A DNA stretch of 64,000 bases from Mycolicibacterium aurum (GCF_900637195.1 NZ_LR134356.1:1116001-1180000), one strand, 5' to 3'; shown: positions 1 to 9,302, numbered from the stretch's first letter. Made by a program: numbers and translations. The notes: a model not told the origin generated them from the sequence alone.

Positions 1-71
1 CCGAAATGGTGGACGCGTGCGTGCTGCGCGTGTCTCGGTGGGCGCCTGATCGGGAGGGGATGTTGATATGA
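1..71 (+). CDS. mftE: Mycofactocin creatininase-family peptidase MftE, C-terminal end
   Basis: Only the last codons are inside the window. The third forward frame reads [20 protein letters not shown] followed by Leu-Ile and TGA, which fits the C-terminus of a creatininase-family protein. Its stop overlaps the ATG of the next gene in an ATGA (68-71), the usual sign of translational coupling. In the mycofactocin pathway MftE cleaves the modified C-terminal dipeptide from the MftA peptide, and mftE lies just before mftF in mycobacteria. The assignment rests on this fragment and on gene order. Confidence 0.7.
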   Translation, partial: EMVDACVLRVSRWAPDREGMLI

Positions 72-1480
72 GCGGGCCGCGGCTTCCCGACGGTTTCGCC
101 GTCCAGGTGGACCGGCGGGTGCGGGTGCTCGGCGAGGGTGCGGCACTGCTCGGTGGATCGCCCACACGACTGCTGCGGTTGGCTCCCGCCGCGCAGACCA
201 TGCTCACCGGCGGCAGGCTCGAGGTGCACGACGCCGTCAGCGCCCAGCTCGCGCGCACGTTGCTCGATGCCACCGTCGCCCATCCCCGACCGCTGAGCGG
301 CCCGTCGCACCGCGATGTGACCGTCGTTGTCCCGGTGCGGGACAACCTGACTGGGTTGACACGGCTGGTGTCCGCGCTGCGCGGACTGAAGGTGGTCATC
401 GTCGACGACGGTTCGGAGACGGCGGTGACAGAATCGGACTTCGCGTCGGTGCACTGCGATATCCGGGTGCTGCGCAATCCGAGGAGCAAGGGTCCCGCGG
501 CTGCGCGCAACGCCGGCCTGGCGCTGTGCACCACCGACCTGGTCGCGTTCCTGGACTCCGACGTGGTGCCTCGCAAGGGCTGGCTCGAAGCACTGCTCGG
601 GCACTTCTGCGACCCGGCGGTGGCGCTGGTGGCGCCGCGAATCGTCGCGCTGCACCAGTCCGACAGCGTGGTGGCCCGCTACGAGGCGGTGCGGTCCTCG
701 TTGGACCTGGGGCTGCGGGAGGCCCCTGTGGTGCCGTTCGGGACGGTGTCCTACGTGCCCAGCGCCGCGATCATCTGCCGGCGCAGCGCACTGATCGACG
801 TCGGCGGCTTCGACGAGTCCCTGGTCTCAGGTGAGGACGTCGACCTGTGCTGGCGCCTGAACGAAGCAGGCGCCCGGCTGCGCTACGAGCCGATCGCCCT
901 GGTTGCCCACGATCACCGCACCGAGCTGCGAAAGTGGTTCGCCCGCAAGTCCTTCTACGGGGGGTCGGCGGCCCCGCTCACCATCCGGCATCCCGGGAAG
1001 ACGGCGCCGCTGGTCATCTCGGGCTGGACCCTGGTGGTCTGGATGCTGGTGGCACTGGGCTCCGGCATCGGTTACCTGGCATCGGTGGCGGTCGCGGCGA
1101 TCACCGGACGCCGGATCGCGAAGTCGTTGTCCAGCGTGCAGACCGAACCGATGGAAGTCGCCGTCGTAGCCGCGCACGGCCTGTGGTCGGCGGCGCTGCA
1201 ACTCGCGTCGGCGATCTGTCGGCACTACTGGCCCATCGCGCTGGTCGCCGCGGTGGCGTCCCGGCGGTGTCGCCGGGTGGTGGTGGTGGCCGCGGTGCTG
1301 GACGGGGTGTTCGACTGGGCCAGTCGCAACGGCAACGCCGACGAAGACACTAAGCGGGTGGGGCTGCTCACCTACGTCCTGCTCAAGCGCCTCGACGACA
1401 TCGCCTACGGTCTCGGACTCTGGACCGGCGTGTTCCGCGAGCGGCATGCCGGTGCACTCAAGCCGCAGATCCGGACCTGA
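68..1480 (+). CDS. mftF: Mycofactocin glycosyltransferase MftF
   Basis: 470 aa. A family 2 glycosyltransferase domain starts near residue 83 ([10 protein letters not shown]), with the nucleotide-binding DDGS at about 113-116 and the metal-binding DSD at about 163-165. A hydrophobic stretch near residues 322-350 suggests membrane association. MftF is known to attach glucose units to premycofactocin, giving the oligoglycosylated redox cofactor. The 5' end overlaps mftE by 4 bp and the stop lies 3 bp before the mftG GTG, so the three genes form one operon. Length and order match the mycobacterial mft locus, which lies next to the S10 ribosomal operon. Confidence 0.93.
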   Translation: MSGPRLPDGFAVQVDRRVRVLGEGAALLGGSPTRLLRLAPAAQTMLTGGRLEVHDAVSAQLARTLLDATVAHPRPLSGPSHRDVTVVVPVRDNLTGLTRLVSALRGLKVVIVDDGSETAVTESDFASVHCDIRVLRNPRSKGPAAARNAGLALCTTDLVAFLDSDVVPRKGWLEALLGHFCDPAVALVAPRIVALHQSDSVVARYEAVRSSLDLGLREAPVVPFGTVSYVPSAAIICRRSALIDVGGFDESLVSGEDVDLCWRLNEAGARLRYEPIALVAHDHRTELRKWFARKSFYGGSAAPLTIRHPGKTAPLVISGWTLVVWMLVALGSGIGYLASVAVAAITGRRIAKSLSSVQTEPMEVAVVAAHGLWSAALQLASAICRHYWPIALVAAVASRRCRRVVVVAAVLDGVFDWASRNGNADEDTKRVGLLTYVLLKRLDDIAYGLGLWTGVFRERHAGALKPQIRT

Positions 1481-1483
1481 CAT

Positions 1484-2968
1484 GTGACCGATGTCCTGAT
1501 CGTCGGCGCGGGCAGTGCAGGATCGGTGCTGGCAGAACGGCTTTCCGCGGACGACCGGTGCCGGGTCACGGTGGTGGAATCCGGTCCGGGGCCGACCGAC
1601 GCCCGGGTGGGCACCCAGATCACCGACGGGCTGCGGCTGCCGATCGGCGCCGCCAGCTCGGTGGTCCGCCGCTATCCGACCACGCTGACCGACGAGCCCA
1701 GGCGCCACGCCCAGATCATGCGGGGTGCCGTGGTCGGGGGGTCGGGTGCGGTCAACGGCGGATACTTCTGCCGGGCGTTGCCGTCGGACGTCGACGGGTG
1801 GGGAATCGACGGCTGGGCATGGGACGACGTGCTGCCGCACTACACCGCCATCGAGACCGACCTCGACTTCGACGGCCCGCTGCACGGCCGTGCCGGGCCG
1901 ATCAGCGTGCGACGCGTCTCCCAATTCGACGGCTGCACAGCAGCATTCGTGGAAGCCGCGCGCGCGGCGGGGTTCGGCTGGATCGACGACCTCAACGGTG
2001 CGACGCCGCAGCGGCCGCTACCGCCCGGGGTGGGTGCCGTGCCGCTGAACATCCACGGCGGCACCCGCGTTGGTCCCGGCGGCGCGTTCCTGGAGCCCGC
2101 ACTGGGCCGCGCCAATCTGACCGTTCTGACCGACACCACGGTCGAGCGGATCCGGTTCGCGGGCGGCCGCGCGACCGGCGTCGACGTCGCGGGCCCGGCC
2201 GGACACGCGGCGACCCTGACCGCGGGCCGGGTGGTGCTGTGCGCCGGGGCCATCGCGTCGGCCCAGCTGCTGATGTGCTCGGGTATCGGGCCGACGCAGG
2301 TACTGCGGGCCGCGGGGGTGGCCACCATGATCGATCTGCCCGTCGGCGTCGGCAGCGTCGACCACCCGGAGTGGGTGCTGCCGATGAGCTGGCCTCCGAC
2401 GCACGGCGTCCCACCGCTGGAGGCGATACTGACCACCGATGACGGACTGGAGATCCGGCCGTACACCGCCGGCTTCGGCGCGATGATGTCCGGCCGGCGT
2501 GATGATCCCACCGACCAGCCGCACCTCGGTGTGACGTTGATGCGGCCCACTTCGCGTGGACGGGTCAGCATCGTGTCGCCGGACATCGGCGTGGCTCCGG
2601 TCATCGAGTACCGGTACGACAGTGCCCCCTCAGACGTCGAGCGGTTGCGCTCGGGAACCCAATTGGCGCGCGACATTGCCGGTGCCACAGCGTATTCCGA
2701 AGCCTCGTGGTCGACGTCGCAGCATCTGTGCGGTACCGCCAGGATGGGCGCGGTGGTGGATGCTCAGTGCCGCGTGATGGGGGTGCGGGACCTGTGGGTG
2801 GTCGACGGGTCGATACTGCCCCAGATCCCGAGCCGCGGGCCGCACGCCACGATCGTCATGGCGGGCCACCGCGCCGCCGAGTTCATCAGCTCAGCGTCTG
2901 CAGCGCCTCGGCCAGCACCGTCGCCGCCGCCACCCCATCGATCACCGGAACCCCCAGCAGGCGGGTGA
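1484..2968 (+). CDS. mftG: Mycofactocin-associated GMC oxidoreductase MftG
   Basis: 494 aa with a GTG start; an ATG two bases upstream is out of frame and stops at once. The FAD-binding GAGSAG is at residues 8-13. The GMC C-terminal signature is complete, with HLCGTARMG and then PHATIVMAGHRAAEFI carrying the second active-site histidine. MftG is a flavoprotein reported to reoxidise reduced mycofactocin and link it to respiration. After the expected end (AAEFI) there is an extra Ser/Pro/Ala-rich tail of about 25 residues. It is encoded on the strand opposite the 3' end of the racemase gene, so the two genes overlap tail to tail by 83 bp. Confidence 0.9.
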   Translation: MTDVLIVGAGSAGSVLAERLSADDRCRVTVVESGPGPTDARVGTQITDGLRLPIGAASSVVRRYPTTLTDEPRRHAQIMRGAVVGGSGAVNGGYFCRALPSDVDGWGIDGWAWDDVLPHYTAIETDLDFDGPLHGRAGPISVRRVSQFDGCTAAFVEAARAAGFGWIDDLNGATPQRPLPPGVGAVPLNIHGGTRVGPGGAFLEPALGRANLTVLTDTTVERIRFAGGRATGVDVAGPAGHAATLTAGRVVLCAGAIASAQLLMCSGIGPTQVLRAAGVATMIDLPVGVGSVDHPEWVLPMSWPPTHGVPPLEAILTTDDGLEIRPYTAGFGAMMSGRRDDPTDQPHLGVTLMRPTSRGRVSIVSPDIGVAPVIEYRYDSAPSDVERLRSGTQLARDIAGATAYSEASWSTSQHLCGTARMGAVVDAQCRVMGVRDLWVVDGSILPQIPSRGPHATIVMAGHRAAEFISSASAAPRPAPSPPPPHRSPEPPAGG

Positions 2969-3551
2969 GCGGAGTCGCGAACGGCGCCATCGCCGCGCAG
3001 CCGAGCACGATGGCGCGGCTGCCGTCGTCGTTCAACGCCCGGCGGCACAGCTCGCCGATCGGCTCGATGGTGCCCGGATCGGAGTCGATCTGCAGCACCG
3101 GGATGTCGCAGGCGTACACGCCACGGCACTGGTTCGGCGTGTAGAGCTTGGCCAGTTGCCAGGCGCGCTCGATCGTCGTCGACATCGACGTCACCACCGA
3201 GAAGCTGCCTGCGGCCAGCGCCGCGGCGTGCATCGCCGCCTGCGCGATACCCAGCACCGGGGCGTCGACGAGCGCTCGCGCCTCCTCGAGGCCGGGGTCG
3301 CCGAAGCAGGCCACCACGTAGGCGTCGGGACGCTGGTCGGCCGGTCGACGTTGCGCCTTCGCGACGACCTCCAGAAGCCCTGGCACGCTGCGCCGTTCGT
3401 CGTCGTCATTCTCGATGCTCGGCGGGCCGTCGAGGGGGTTGAGTGCCTCGACGACTGTGCCGGGACGGGCCACAGCGGACGCGCCGGCGGCGATCGCGGC
3501 CGTCATCGATGCGGTGCTGTTGGGGTTGACGAGCAGCAGATGCACGGTCAC
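2886..3551 (-). CDS. Asp/Glu/hydantoin racemase family protein
   Basis: 221 aa, GTG start. It begins VHLLLVNPNSTASMT, typical of the family. It has the two catalytic cysteines expected of a two-base racemase: one in ACFGDPG (about residue 82) and one in VLGCAAMAP (about residue 183). The family racemises hydantoins, aspartate or glutamate, or acts as maleate isomerase; the substrate cannot be read from sequence. The start overlaps the stop of the upstream MFS gene as GTGA, so both are on one mRNA. That suggests a transported or salvaged nitrogen compound, which is inference. Confidence 0.85.
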   Translation of the reverse strand: MTVHLLLVNPNSTASMTAAIAAGASAVARPGTVVEALNPLDGPPSIENDDDERRSVPGLLEVVAKAQRRPADQRPDAYVVACFGDPGLEEARALVDAPVLGIAQAAMHAAALAAGSFSVVTSMSTTIERAWQLAKLYTPNQCRGVYACDIPVLQIDSDPGTIEPIGELCRRALNDDGSRAIVLGCAAMAPFATPLTRLLGVPVIDGVAAATVLAEALQTLS

Positions 3552-5119
3552 AGGTTACGGCGCAGAAACCTCCACTGCCGCCCGTCGCGGCCCGGCGACC
3601 AGACGGCGACGAACACCGCCCCGGCGACCAGTACCAGCGAGAGCGCCAGTAGTGCCTGGTCCGTGGCGTCCAGGAACGCCGCCTGCGCCAGGTCGGTCAA
3701 CCGGGCACCGTCGGGACCCATCTGCTCGGACATCGACAGTGCGTAGGCCAGCGAGTCCGTCGCCGCGTCGCGGATCTGCTCGGGAAACGCACCCAGATTC
3801 GGTGCAAGGGAATTCTGGTAGACGGCGGCCAGGATCGACCCCGCGGCGGCGATGCCGAGTGCGGCCCCGATCTCGCGCGTGGCGTCGTTCACCGCGGAGG
3901 CAACGCCCTGCTTTTCGTCGGGAACCGCATTCATGATCGCCGAAGTCGTTGGCGCCGTGCACAATCCGATCCCGGACGCGGCGATGAGCAGTGGCCACAT
4001 GAGATCGATGAACGTCGAGTCCGCGTCCAGGTACCGCATGGCGAACAGGCCCGCGGCGATCAGCAGCAACCCGGCCGTCACCGCCGTCCGCAGCCCCACC
4101 CGGGGGAGGTAAAGGTGCATGGTCGCGCTCAGCACCAGGACCGGCAGTGCCAGCGGAGACAGGGCGAACGCGGTCTCCAGCGCGCTGTAGCCCATCACCA
4201 GCTGCATGAATTGCATCTCGACGTAGAAGAACCCGAAGTTGGCCATGAACAGGAACGTGATCCCGACGGCGCCGGTGGTGAAATCCGGTCGGCGGAACAG
4301 CCGGACGTCGAGCAGGGGATGGGCGCGGCGCAGCTGCCACAGCGTGAACGCCACCGCGAGGGCCAGACCCGCTCCCAGGCAACCGAGCACCGCAGGGTCG
4401 GTCCAGCCGCGCACGGGCGCTTCGACGATGCCGAGGACGAAGACGGCGATCGCCGTGCCGACCAGTCCGGCGCCGAGCCAGTCGATCGGTGTCTTCGTGT
4501 CGTCGCGTGACGAACCGATGGTGCAGGTGAGGATGAACATCAGCAGCGCGCCGCCGGCGAACGCGTAGAAGATCGCCTGCCACGAAAAGTGTTGCAGCAG
4601 GACGCCGGTGCCCAGGAAGCCGAAGATCGCCCCCGAGCCGGCCACGCCGGCCCAGATGCCGACGGCCTTGTTGCGCTCCGCTTTCGGGAACGCGGCGGTC
4701 AGCAACGACAGCGTGGCGGGCATGATGAAGGCCGCTCCGGCCCCCGCGACGGCACGCGCGACGATGATCTGCGTCGGGCTGTCGAGGAATACCGGCGCCA
4801 GCGAGGCGAGCCCGAAGATCGCCAGACCGACGAGCAGCGCGCCCCGGCGGCCGTAGCGGTCACCGATCGCGCCCGCGGGAAGTAGCAGGCACGCCAGCGC
4901 GAGCGTGTAGCCGTCCACCACCCAGGTCAGCTGGGCCTGGGTCGCCGAGGTCTGTTGCGCGATGTCGGGGAGCGCGGCGTTCAGCGCGACCATCGATGCG
5001 ATGACCAAGAGGACATCGACGCTGGCGACGATCAGCAGCCAGACCCGCGCGCGTTTCGTGCGGAGAGTGACGGCGCCGCCCTCGATATCCTGATCATCGC
5101 GCGGAAGGGTGTCGACCAT
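3548..5119 (-). CDS. MFS transporter, DHA2 (EmrB/QacA) family
   Basis: 523 aa, about 14 hydrophobic segments. The MFS motif A variant GDRYGRR follows the second membrane segment, and the first segment contains the ALNAALPDIA signature of the DHA2 drug:H+ antiporters. An AGAGAG-type ribosome-binding site precedes the ATG at 5119. The gene is divergent from a TetR regulator across 92 bp holding a strong inverted repeat, the usual arrangement of a repressed efflux pump. It runs into the racemase gene through a GTGA overlap. Substrate unknown. Confidence 0.9.
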   Translation of the reverse strand: MVDTLPRDDQDIEGGAVTLRTKRARVWLLIVASVDVLLVIASMVALNAALPDIAQQTSATQAQLTWVVDGYTLALACLLLPAGAIGDRYGRRGALLVGLAIFGLASLAPVFLDSPTQIIVARAVAGAGAAFIMPATLSLLTAAFPKAERNKAVGIWAGVAGSGAIFGFLGTGVLLQHFSWQAIFYAFAGGALLMFILTCTIGSSRDDTKTPIDWLGAGLVGTAIAVFVLGIVEAPVRGWTDPAVLGCLGAGLALAVAFTLWQLRRAHPLLDVRLFRRPDFTTGAVGITFLFMANFGFFYVEMQFMQLVMGYSALETAFALSPLALPVLVLSATMHLYLPRVGLRTAVTAGLLLIAAGLFAMRYLDADSTFIDLMWPLLIAASGIGLCTAPTTSAIMNAVPDEKQGVASAVNDATREIGAALGIAAAGSILAAVYQNSLAPNLGAFPEQIRDAATDSLAYALSMSEQMGPDGARLTDLAQAAFLDATDQALLALSLVLVAGAVFVAVWSPGRDGRQWRFLRRNL

Positions 5120-5150
5120 GTCGTCTCTCTCTGCAGGGATTCATTTTCGA

Positions 5151-5181
5151 GACTATCGGTCTTGTAGGGAGACCGACAGTC
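5151..5181. promoter_or_regulatory. Candidate TetR operator between MFS and TetR genes
   Basis: Arms GACTATCGGTCT (5151-5162) and AGACCGACAGTC (5170-5181) pair at 11 of 12 positions around a 7-nt spacer. The repeat is centred between the divergent start codons at 5119 and 5212. Size and position fit a TetR-family operator acting on both genes. Confidence 0.7.
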
Positions 5182-5211
5182 TTGTTCCCGGACTGGAGGT
5201 GAAGGAAACGC

Positions 5212-5832
5212 ATGACCGCCGCAACGGGTGATCCCCGGCCGGCCCGGTCGCGGGCCCGCCTGCTCGACGCCGCGACGGCGCTGCTGCGCACGGGCGGACC
5301 CAGCGCGGTGACCGTCGATGCGGTCACCCGCCGGGCCAACGTCGCGCGGGCCACCCTCTACCGGCACTTTCCCAGCGCCAACGACCTGGTGGCCGCAGCA
5401 TTCATGAGCCTGATCCCGCCACCGCCGATGCCGCCCGCTCACGGCACCCTGCGGGACCGGCTGATCGCGGTCGTCGTCGAGTGGGCCGACTCGATCGCCG
5501 AGGCCCCCACCACCCTGACCGCGATGGCCTGGCTGTCCCTGGGGCCCGACATCGCCCAGCTGCCCACCGCGGGAAGTGAGGGGGTGCGGTCTCTGCGGGA
5601 GCGCATCGCCGAGCAGTATTCGGCGCCCTTCAACACACTGTTCGACAGCCCCGAGGCAGCGACCGAACTGGCGGCGGTGGACCGCACGACGGCGTTCGCG
5701 CTGCTGATCGGCCCGCTGGCATTCGGCCGCATCAGCACGCTCACCGAGTTCGACTACCGGGCGGTCGCGATCGCCGCCGTCGACGGCTTTCTGGCGCTCA
5801 GCGCAGCGAGTACCGAACCGGCAGGTGCTTGA
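5212..5832 (+). CDS. TetR/AcrR family transcriptional regulator
   Basis: 206 aa. The N-terminal helix-turn-helix (about residues 30-55) contains TRRANVARATLYRHFPSAND, a standard TetR recognition helix; the rest is a ligand-binding helical domain. GGAGGTGAAGG lies just before the ATG. It is divergent from the MFS exporter and probably represses it through the palindrome at 5151-5181. Its 3' end overlaps the convergent P450 gene by 35 bp. Confidence 0.9.
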   Translation: MTAATGDPRPARSRARLLDAATALLRTGGPSAVTVDAVTRRANVARATLYRHFPSANDLVAAAFMSLIPPPPMPPAHGTLRDRLIAVVVEWADSIAEAPTTLTAMAWLSLGPDIAQLPTAGSEGVRSLRERIAEQYSAPFNTLFDSPEAATELAAVDRTTAFALLIGPLAFGRISTLTEFDYRAVAIAAVDGFLALSAASTEPAGA

Positions 5833-7060
5833 GCCCGCCGACGAACGTCGTCGCTGCCAGTTCTGCCTCGCCGGCGAGCTCGATCGACTCCAGCCGCGGC
5901 ACCAGTTCGGTGAAGAAGCTGTTCATCTCCATCCGTGCCAGCGCCGCACCCAGGCAGAAGTGCACGCCGTAACCAAAGGACAAGTGCTTGTTGGGTTCTC
6001 GCCCGACGTCGAAGCGGAACGGCTCGTCGAAGATCTCTTCGTCGCGATTGCCTGAGACGTAGGCGAGGTACACGGACTCGCCCTTGGCGATCGGTACGCC
6101 GCGCACTTCGGTGTCCTCGGCGGCGGTGCGCATGAACTCCTTGACCGGGGTGGTCCAGCGGATCATCTCCTCGACCGCGGTGGGCATCAGGTCGAGGTTG
6201 TCGCGCAGTCGGGCCAGTTCGCCGGGATTCTCGATGAGAGCGTGCAGGCCGCCGGAGATGGCGTCCTTGGTGGTGTCGTGCCCGGCGCTGGCGACGATCA
6301 CGTAGTAGGAGGCGGTGTCGATGTCCGACATCGGCTCGCCGTCGATACGGCCGTTGGCGATCGCCGACGCGAGATCCTCGGTCGGGGTCTCCCGGCGCGA
6401 GGCCGTCAGCTTCGAGAAGTAGGCGAAGAAGTCCAGCAGCACCGCCATCTGTTCCTCCGGGCTGACGCCGCGCTTGTACTCGTCGTCGTCACCTCCGAAC
6501 ATCTCCTGGGTCAGCGAGTGCATCCGCCCGTAGTCCTCCTCGGGCAGGCCGAGCAGCGACATGATCACGTACAGCGGGAACTGGACCGCGATCTCGGTGA
6601 CGAAGTCGCATTCAGGCCCGATGTCGCGCATCCGGTCGACGTAGCGTTTGGCCAATTCGTCCACGCGGACCTTGAGGTCCCGCATGGCCTTCGGGCGGAA
6701 CCAGTCGGCGCCGATGGCGCGCACCTTGCGGTGGTGCGGGTCGTCCATGTGGATCAGCGTGCGCAGACCTACGCCGGCCTCGAGCTGGGCGTTCATGTAG
6801 TCATCGGCCTGCGCGGTGGCCAGCAGAGATCGGGGAGCGGACAGGAACAGGTCGTTGGCCCGTTCGATCGCCATGATGTCGGCATGCTTGGTGACCGCCC
6901 AGAACGGCCGGTACGGCTTCTGGTCCACCCACGCGACGGGTTGTTCGGCCCGTAGATGAGCAAGCGCCGTGTGTAGCCGGGCATCGTCGGCGTACGCCGT
7001 CGGGTCGGCCAGTACCTTCGCGGCGTCGTTCATCTCAACGTCTGTGCGCGCAGCACTCAT
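5798..7060 (-). CDS. Cytochrome P450
   Basis: 420 aa, a full-length bacterial class I P450. The I-helix oxygen-activation motif is AGHDTT, the K-helix ExxR is EEMIR, and the haem loop is FGYGVHFCLGAALAR with the axial cysteine. It needs a ferredoxin and reductase, neither of which is adjacent. An AGGAG ribosome-binding site precedes the ATG at 7060, and a repeat of TTGAC half-sites lies about 30 bp upstream. The CYP family and substrate cannot be named with confidence; lipid or sterol-like substrates are common for mycobacterial P450s. Confidence 0.93.
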   Translation of the reverse strand: MSAARTDVEMNDAAKVLADPTAYADDARLHTALAHLRAEQPVAWVDQKPYRPFWAVTKHADIMAIERANDLFLSAPRSLLATAQADDYMNAQLEAGVGLRTLIHMDDPHHRKVRAIGADWFRPKAMRDLKVRVDELAKRYVDRMRDIGPECDFVTEIAVQFPLYVIMSLLGLPEEDYGRMHSLTQEMFGGDDDEYKRGVSPEEQMAVLLDFFAYFSKLTASRRETPTEDLASAIANGRIDGEPMSDIDTASYYVIVASAGHDTTKDAISGGLHALIENPGELARLRDNLDLMPTAVEEMIRWTTPVKEFMRTAAEDTEVRGVPIAKGESVYLAYVSGNRDEEIFDEPFRFDVGREPNKHLSFGYGVHFCLGAALARMEMNSFFTELVPRLESIELAGEAELAATTFVGGLKHLPVRYSLR

Positions 7061-7085
7061 GCGGTCTCCTCATCGGGGCTGAAGA

Positions 7086-7112
7086 AATTGACGCGTGTCA
7101 ACTGCGTCAATT
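7086..7112. promoter_or_regulatory. Triple TTGAC half-site upstream of the P450 gene
   Basis: AATTGACGC (7086-7094) and GCGTCAATT (7104-7112) form a perfect 9-bp inverted repeat with a 9-nt spacer, and the spacer holds a third half-site, GTCAA (7097-7101). The first pair alone, TTGACGCGTGTCAA, is palindromic at 12 of 14 positions. The site is 26-52 bp upstream of the P450 start and may also serve the divergent esterase gene. Confidence 0.55.
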
Positions 7113-7175
7113 CTATGTGACGGTCGCCACTTCGCGAAAGGGGTGTGACCTGTCTGCGCCGTAAGCTCGGAACTC

Positions 7176-8765
7176 GTGGCGCCCACCCTGGTTCTCGGCC
7201 GTATCGTGTGCGTCCTCGCCGCGCTGATGATGAGCGCGGCATGTGCGCGGGGGACCGGCGAATCGGCTCCGCCGCCGGATCCCGCGCTGGTGCAGACGGC
7301 GGCCGGGCAGGTGCGTGGTGCGGTCGCCGACGACCACCGACTGTTCGCCGGAATCCCTTACGCGGCAGCCCCTGTCGGACCGCTGCGTTGGCAGAACCCG
7401 CAACCGGCGCCGTCGTGGGACGGCGTGCGCGACGCGACGGCGTTCGGACCCCGATGCATGCAGGATCTGGCGGGTGACCTCGAGCTGGGCAGGCAGACAG
7501 ACGAGGACTGCCTGAGCCTCAACGTCTGGACGCCCGCCGCGCAGTCCGGGGTGCGGCAGGAACCCAAGCCGGTCATGGTCTGGATCCACGGCGGGTCGTT
7601 CGTCGCGGGCAGCAGCGGCATCTACGACGCACGCCGCCTCGCGTCGCGCGGCGACATCGTCGTCGTCACCGTCAACTACCGGCTCGGGGCACTGGGATTC
7701 CTGGCCCACCCGGCGCTCGGGCCACCGGGCGCGGTCGGCAACTACGGACTGGCCGACCAGCAGGCGGCGCTGCACTGGGTTCGCGACAACATCGCCGATT
7801 TCGGCGGCGACCCCACCAAGGTGACGGTCGCGGGGGAGTCCGCGGGTGCGATGTCGGTGTGCGATCACCTGGTGGCGCCCGGATCGCAGGGACTGTTCGA
7901 CGCGGCCATCATCCAGAGCGGACCGTGTCAGGCGCAGGTCGCACTGCCGCAGGCGCAGACCACGAGCATCGAGTACGCCGCGGGGGTGGGGTGCGCAGAT
8001 CCGGCGACCGCCGCCGCGTGCCTGCGCGGGCTGCCGGTGAGCGCCCTGCGTACCCCCGTCTGGTTTTACGGCATCGGTGACGACCGGCTCAGCGGTCCGG
8101 TGACCGGCACCGCGGTGCTGCCCACCGACCCCGTCACCGCCTTCGCCGACGGTGCGGCGGCCCGGGTTCCGGTGATGATCGGGACGACGCATGACGAGTG
8201 GACGCTGTTTGTCGCATTCCAGTATTTGCGCGGCACCGAATACTCGGCCCAGGACTACCCCCGGTTGCTCGCGGACACGTTCGGCGACGATGCCGCGGAT
8301 GTGGCGGAGCGGTATCCGCTGACCCGCTACCCGAATGTGTCGCTGGCCTATGCCGCCACCGTCACCGATGGCATGTTCGCCTGCGAGGGCGAGCGGATGG
8401 CGCAGGCCCTGAACCGCGACGCCGACGTCTTCTTCTACGAGTTCAACGACCCGAAGGCGCCGGCACCCGAGCCGTTGCGGACGCTCCCCTTCCCCGTCGG
8501 GGCCAGCCACTCCCTCGAGCTCCGCTATCTGTTCGACGTCGGCGATGCGTCGCCGCCGGACGCCGCGCAGCAGAAGTTGAGCGAGCAGATGATCGATTAC
8601 TGGGCGGCGTTCGTGAAGACCGGCGCACCCGAGGTCGCCGGTGCGCCGGAATGGCCCGCATTCGGGGCGGGCGGCGAGGTGATGTCGCTGCAGCCGGACG
8701 GGAGCCGCGTGATCGGCGACTTCGGGCAGGCCCATCAGTGTGGGTTCTGGGCCGGCCTGGAGTAG
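7176..8765 (+). CDS. Secreted type B carboxylesterase
   Basis: 529 aa, GTG start. An N-terminal hydrophobic signal ends in MSAAC, so it is exported; Cys23 may be lipid-modified although the lipobox is imperfect (Ser at -3). Family signatures are clear: EDCLSLNVWTP (about 109-119), oxyanion HGGSF (about 138-142) and the nucleophile elbow GESAGAM with Ser at about 221. The family hydrolyses carboxylic esters. A TAAGCT (7162-7167) lies 8 nt before the GTG, so the mRNA may be leaderless. Substrate unknown. Confidence 0.88.
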   Translation: MAPTLVLGRIVCVLAALMMSAACARGTGESAPPPDPALVQTAAGQVRGAVADDHRLFAGIPYAAAPVGPLRWQNPQPAPSWDGVRDATAFGPRCMQDLAGDLELGRQTDEDCLSLNVWTPAAQSGVRQEPKPVMVWIHGGSFVAGSSGIYDARRLASRGDIVVVTVNYRLGALGFLAHPALGPPGAVGNYGLADQQAALHWVRDNIADFGGDPTKVTVAGESAGAMSVCDHLVAPGSQGLFDAAIIQSGPCQAQVALPQAQTTSIEYAAGVGCADPATAAACLRGLPVSALRTPVWFYGIGDDRLSGPVTGTAVLPTDPVTAFADGAAARVPVMIGTTHDEWTLFVAFQYLRGTEYSAQDYPRLLADTFGDDAADVAERYPLTRYPNVSLAYAATVTDGMFACEGERMAQALNRDADVFFYEFNDPKAPAPEPLRTLPFPVGASHSLELRYLFDVGDASPPDAAQQKLSEQMIDYWAAFVKTGAPEVAGAPEWPAFGAGGEVMSLQPDGSRVIGDFGQAHQCGFWAGLE

Positions 8766-9236
8766 TCAGGCCCGCGTCACCCAGCAGGTGATGTCGGCGT
8801 GCACCACCTCGGTGCCGTGGTTGTCGACGACGCTGACCGGGACGGTGACCTCGATGCCGTCGGTGATCGCGCTGAAGTCCGGTGCATCCAGCCGGGCCGT
8901 CGCGCACAGTGACGTCGTGGCCTTCGCGAGGTAGGCCACGGTCATCGACTTGGGAATCCAGCGGTGCGTCGTGGGCACCGTCGCTTCCATGAGCATTCCC
9001 ATCGCCGCTTCGGCCGCATTGCACGACGCGATCGCGTGCACCGTGCGCAGGTGGTTGTGCACGAAGAACCATTTCGGCACCGTCACCTGGGCAAGTCCGG
9101 GCTCCATGTGTCGGACGTGCGGCAGGATCGACGCGAAGTAGGGCACCCGGGCCATGGTGGCGAGGGAGAACATCCGGGAGCCTGCGGGCATGCGATCGAG
9201 CCGTTGCCACGTGCGATAGGTCAGTGAACTCGACAT
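8766..9236 (-). CDS. DUF4442 hotdog-fold protein (thioesterase-like)
   Basis: 156 aa from the ATG at 9236; a longer reading to 9311 would run through a palindrome and is less likely. The sequence (SSLTYRTWQRLDRMPAGSRM, later PKWFFVHNHLRTVHA and CNAAEAAMGMLMEA) fits the DUF4442/PaaI-like hotdog group. Some members act on acyl-CoA thioesters; no catalytic role is proven for this subgroup. The stop abuts the esterase stop in a convergent arrangement. The palindrome at 9246-9261, 10 bp upstream, probably controls it. Confidence 0.75.
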   Translation of the reverse strand: MSSSLTYRTWQRLDRMPAGSRMFSLATMARVPYFASILPHVRHMEPGLAQVTVPKWFFVHNHLRTVHAIASCNAAEAAMGMLMEATVPTTHRWIPKSMTVAYLAKATTSLCATARLDAPDFSAITDGIEVTVPVSVVDNHGTEVVHADITCWVTRA

Positions 9237-9245
9237 CCGGGGTAT

Positions 9246-9261
9246 CTTACTCTGTAGTAAG
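9246..9261. promoter_or_regulatory. Palindrome upstream of the DUF4442 gene
   Basis: CTTACT (9246-9251) and AGTAAG (9256-9261) are perfect 6-bp arms around CTGT. The site lies just upstream of the DUF4442 start and about 40 bp from the rpsJ -35 element. Size and AT content suit a TetR-type operator; the regulator is not known. Confidence 0.45.
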
Positions 9262-9302
9262 TTGGCGGTCCCGCGATGGGCGGATAGGGCTTCACCAGGG
9301 AT

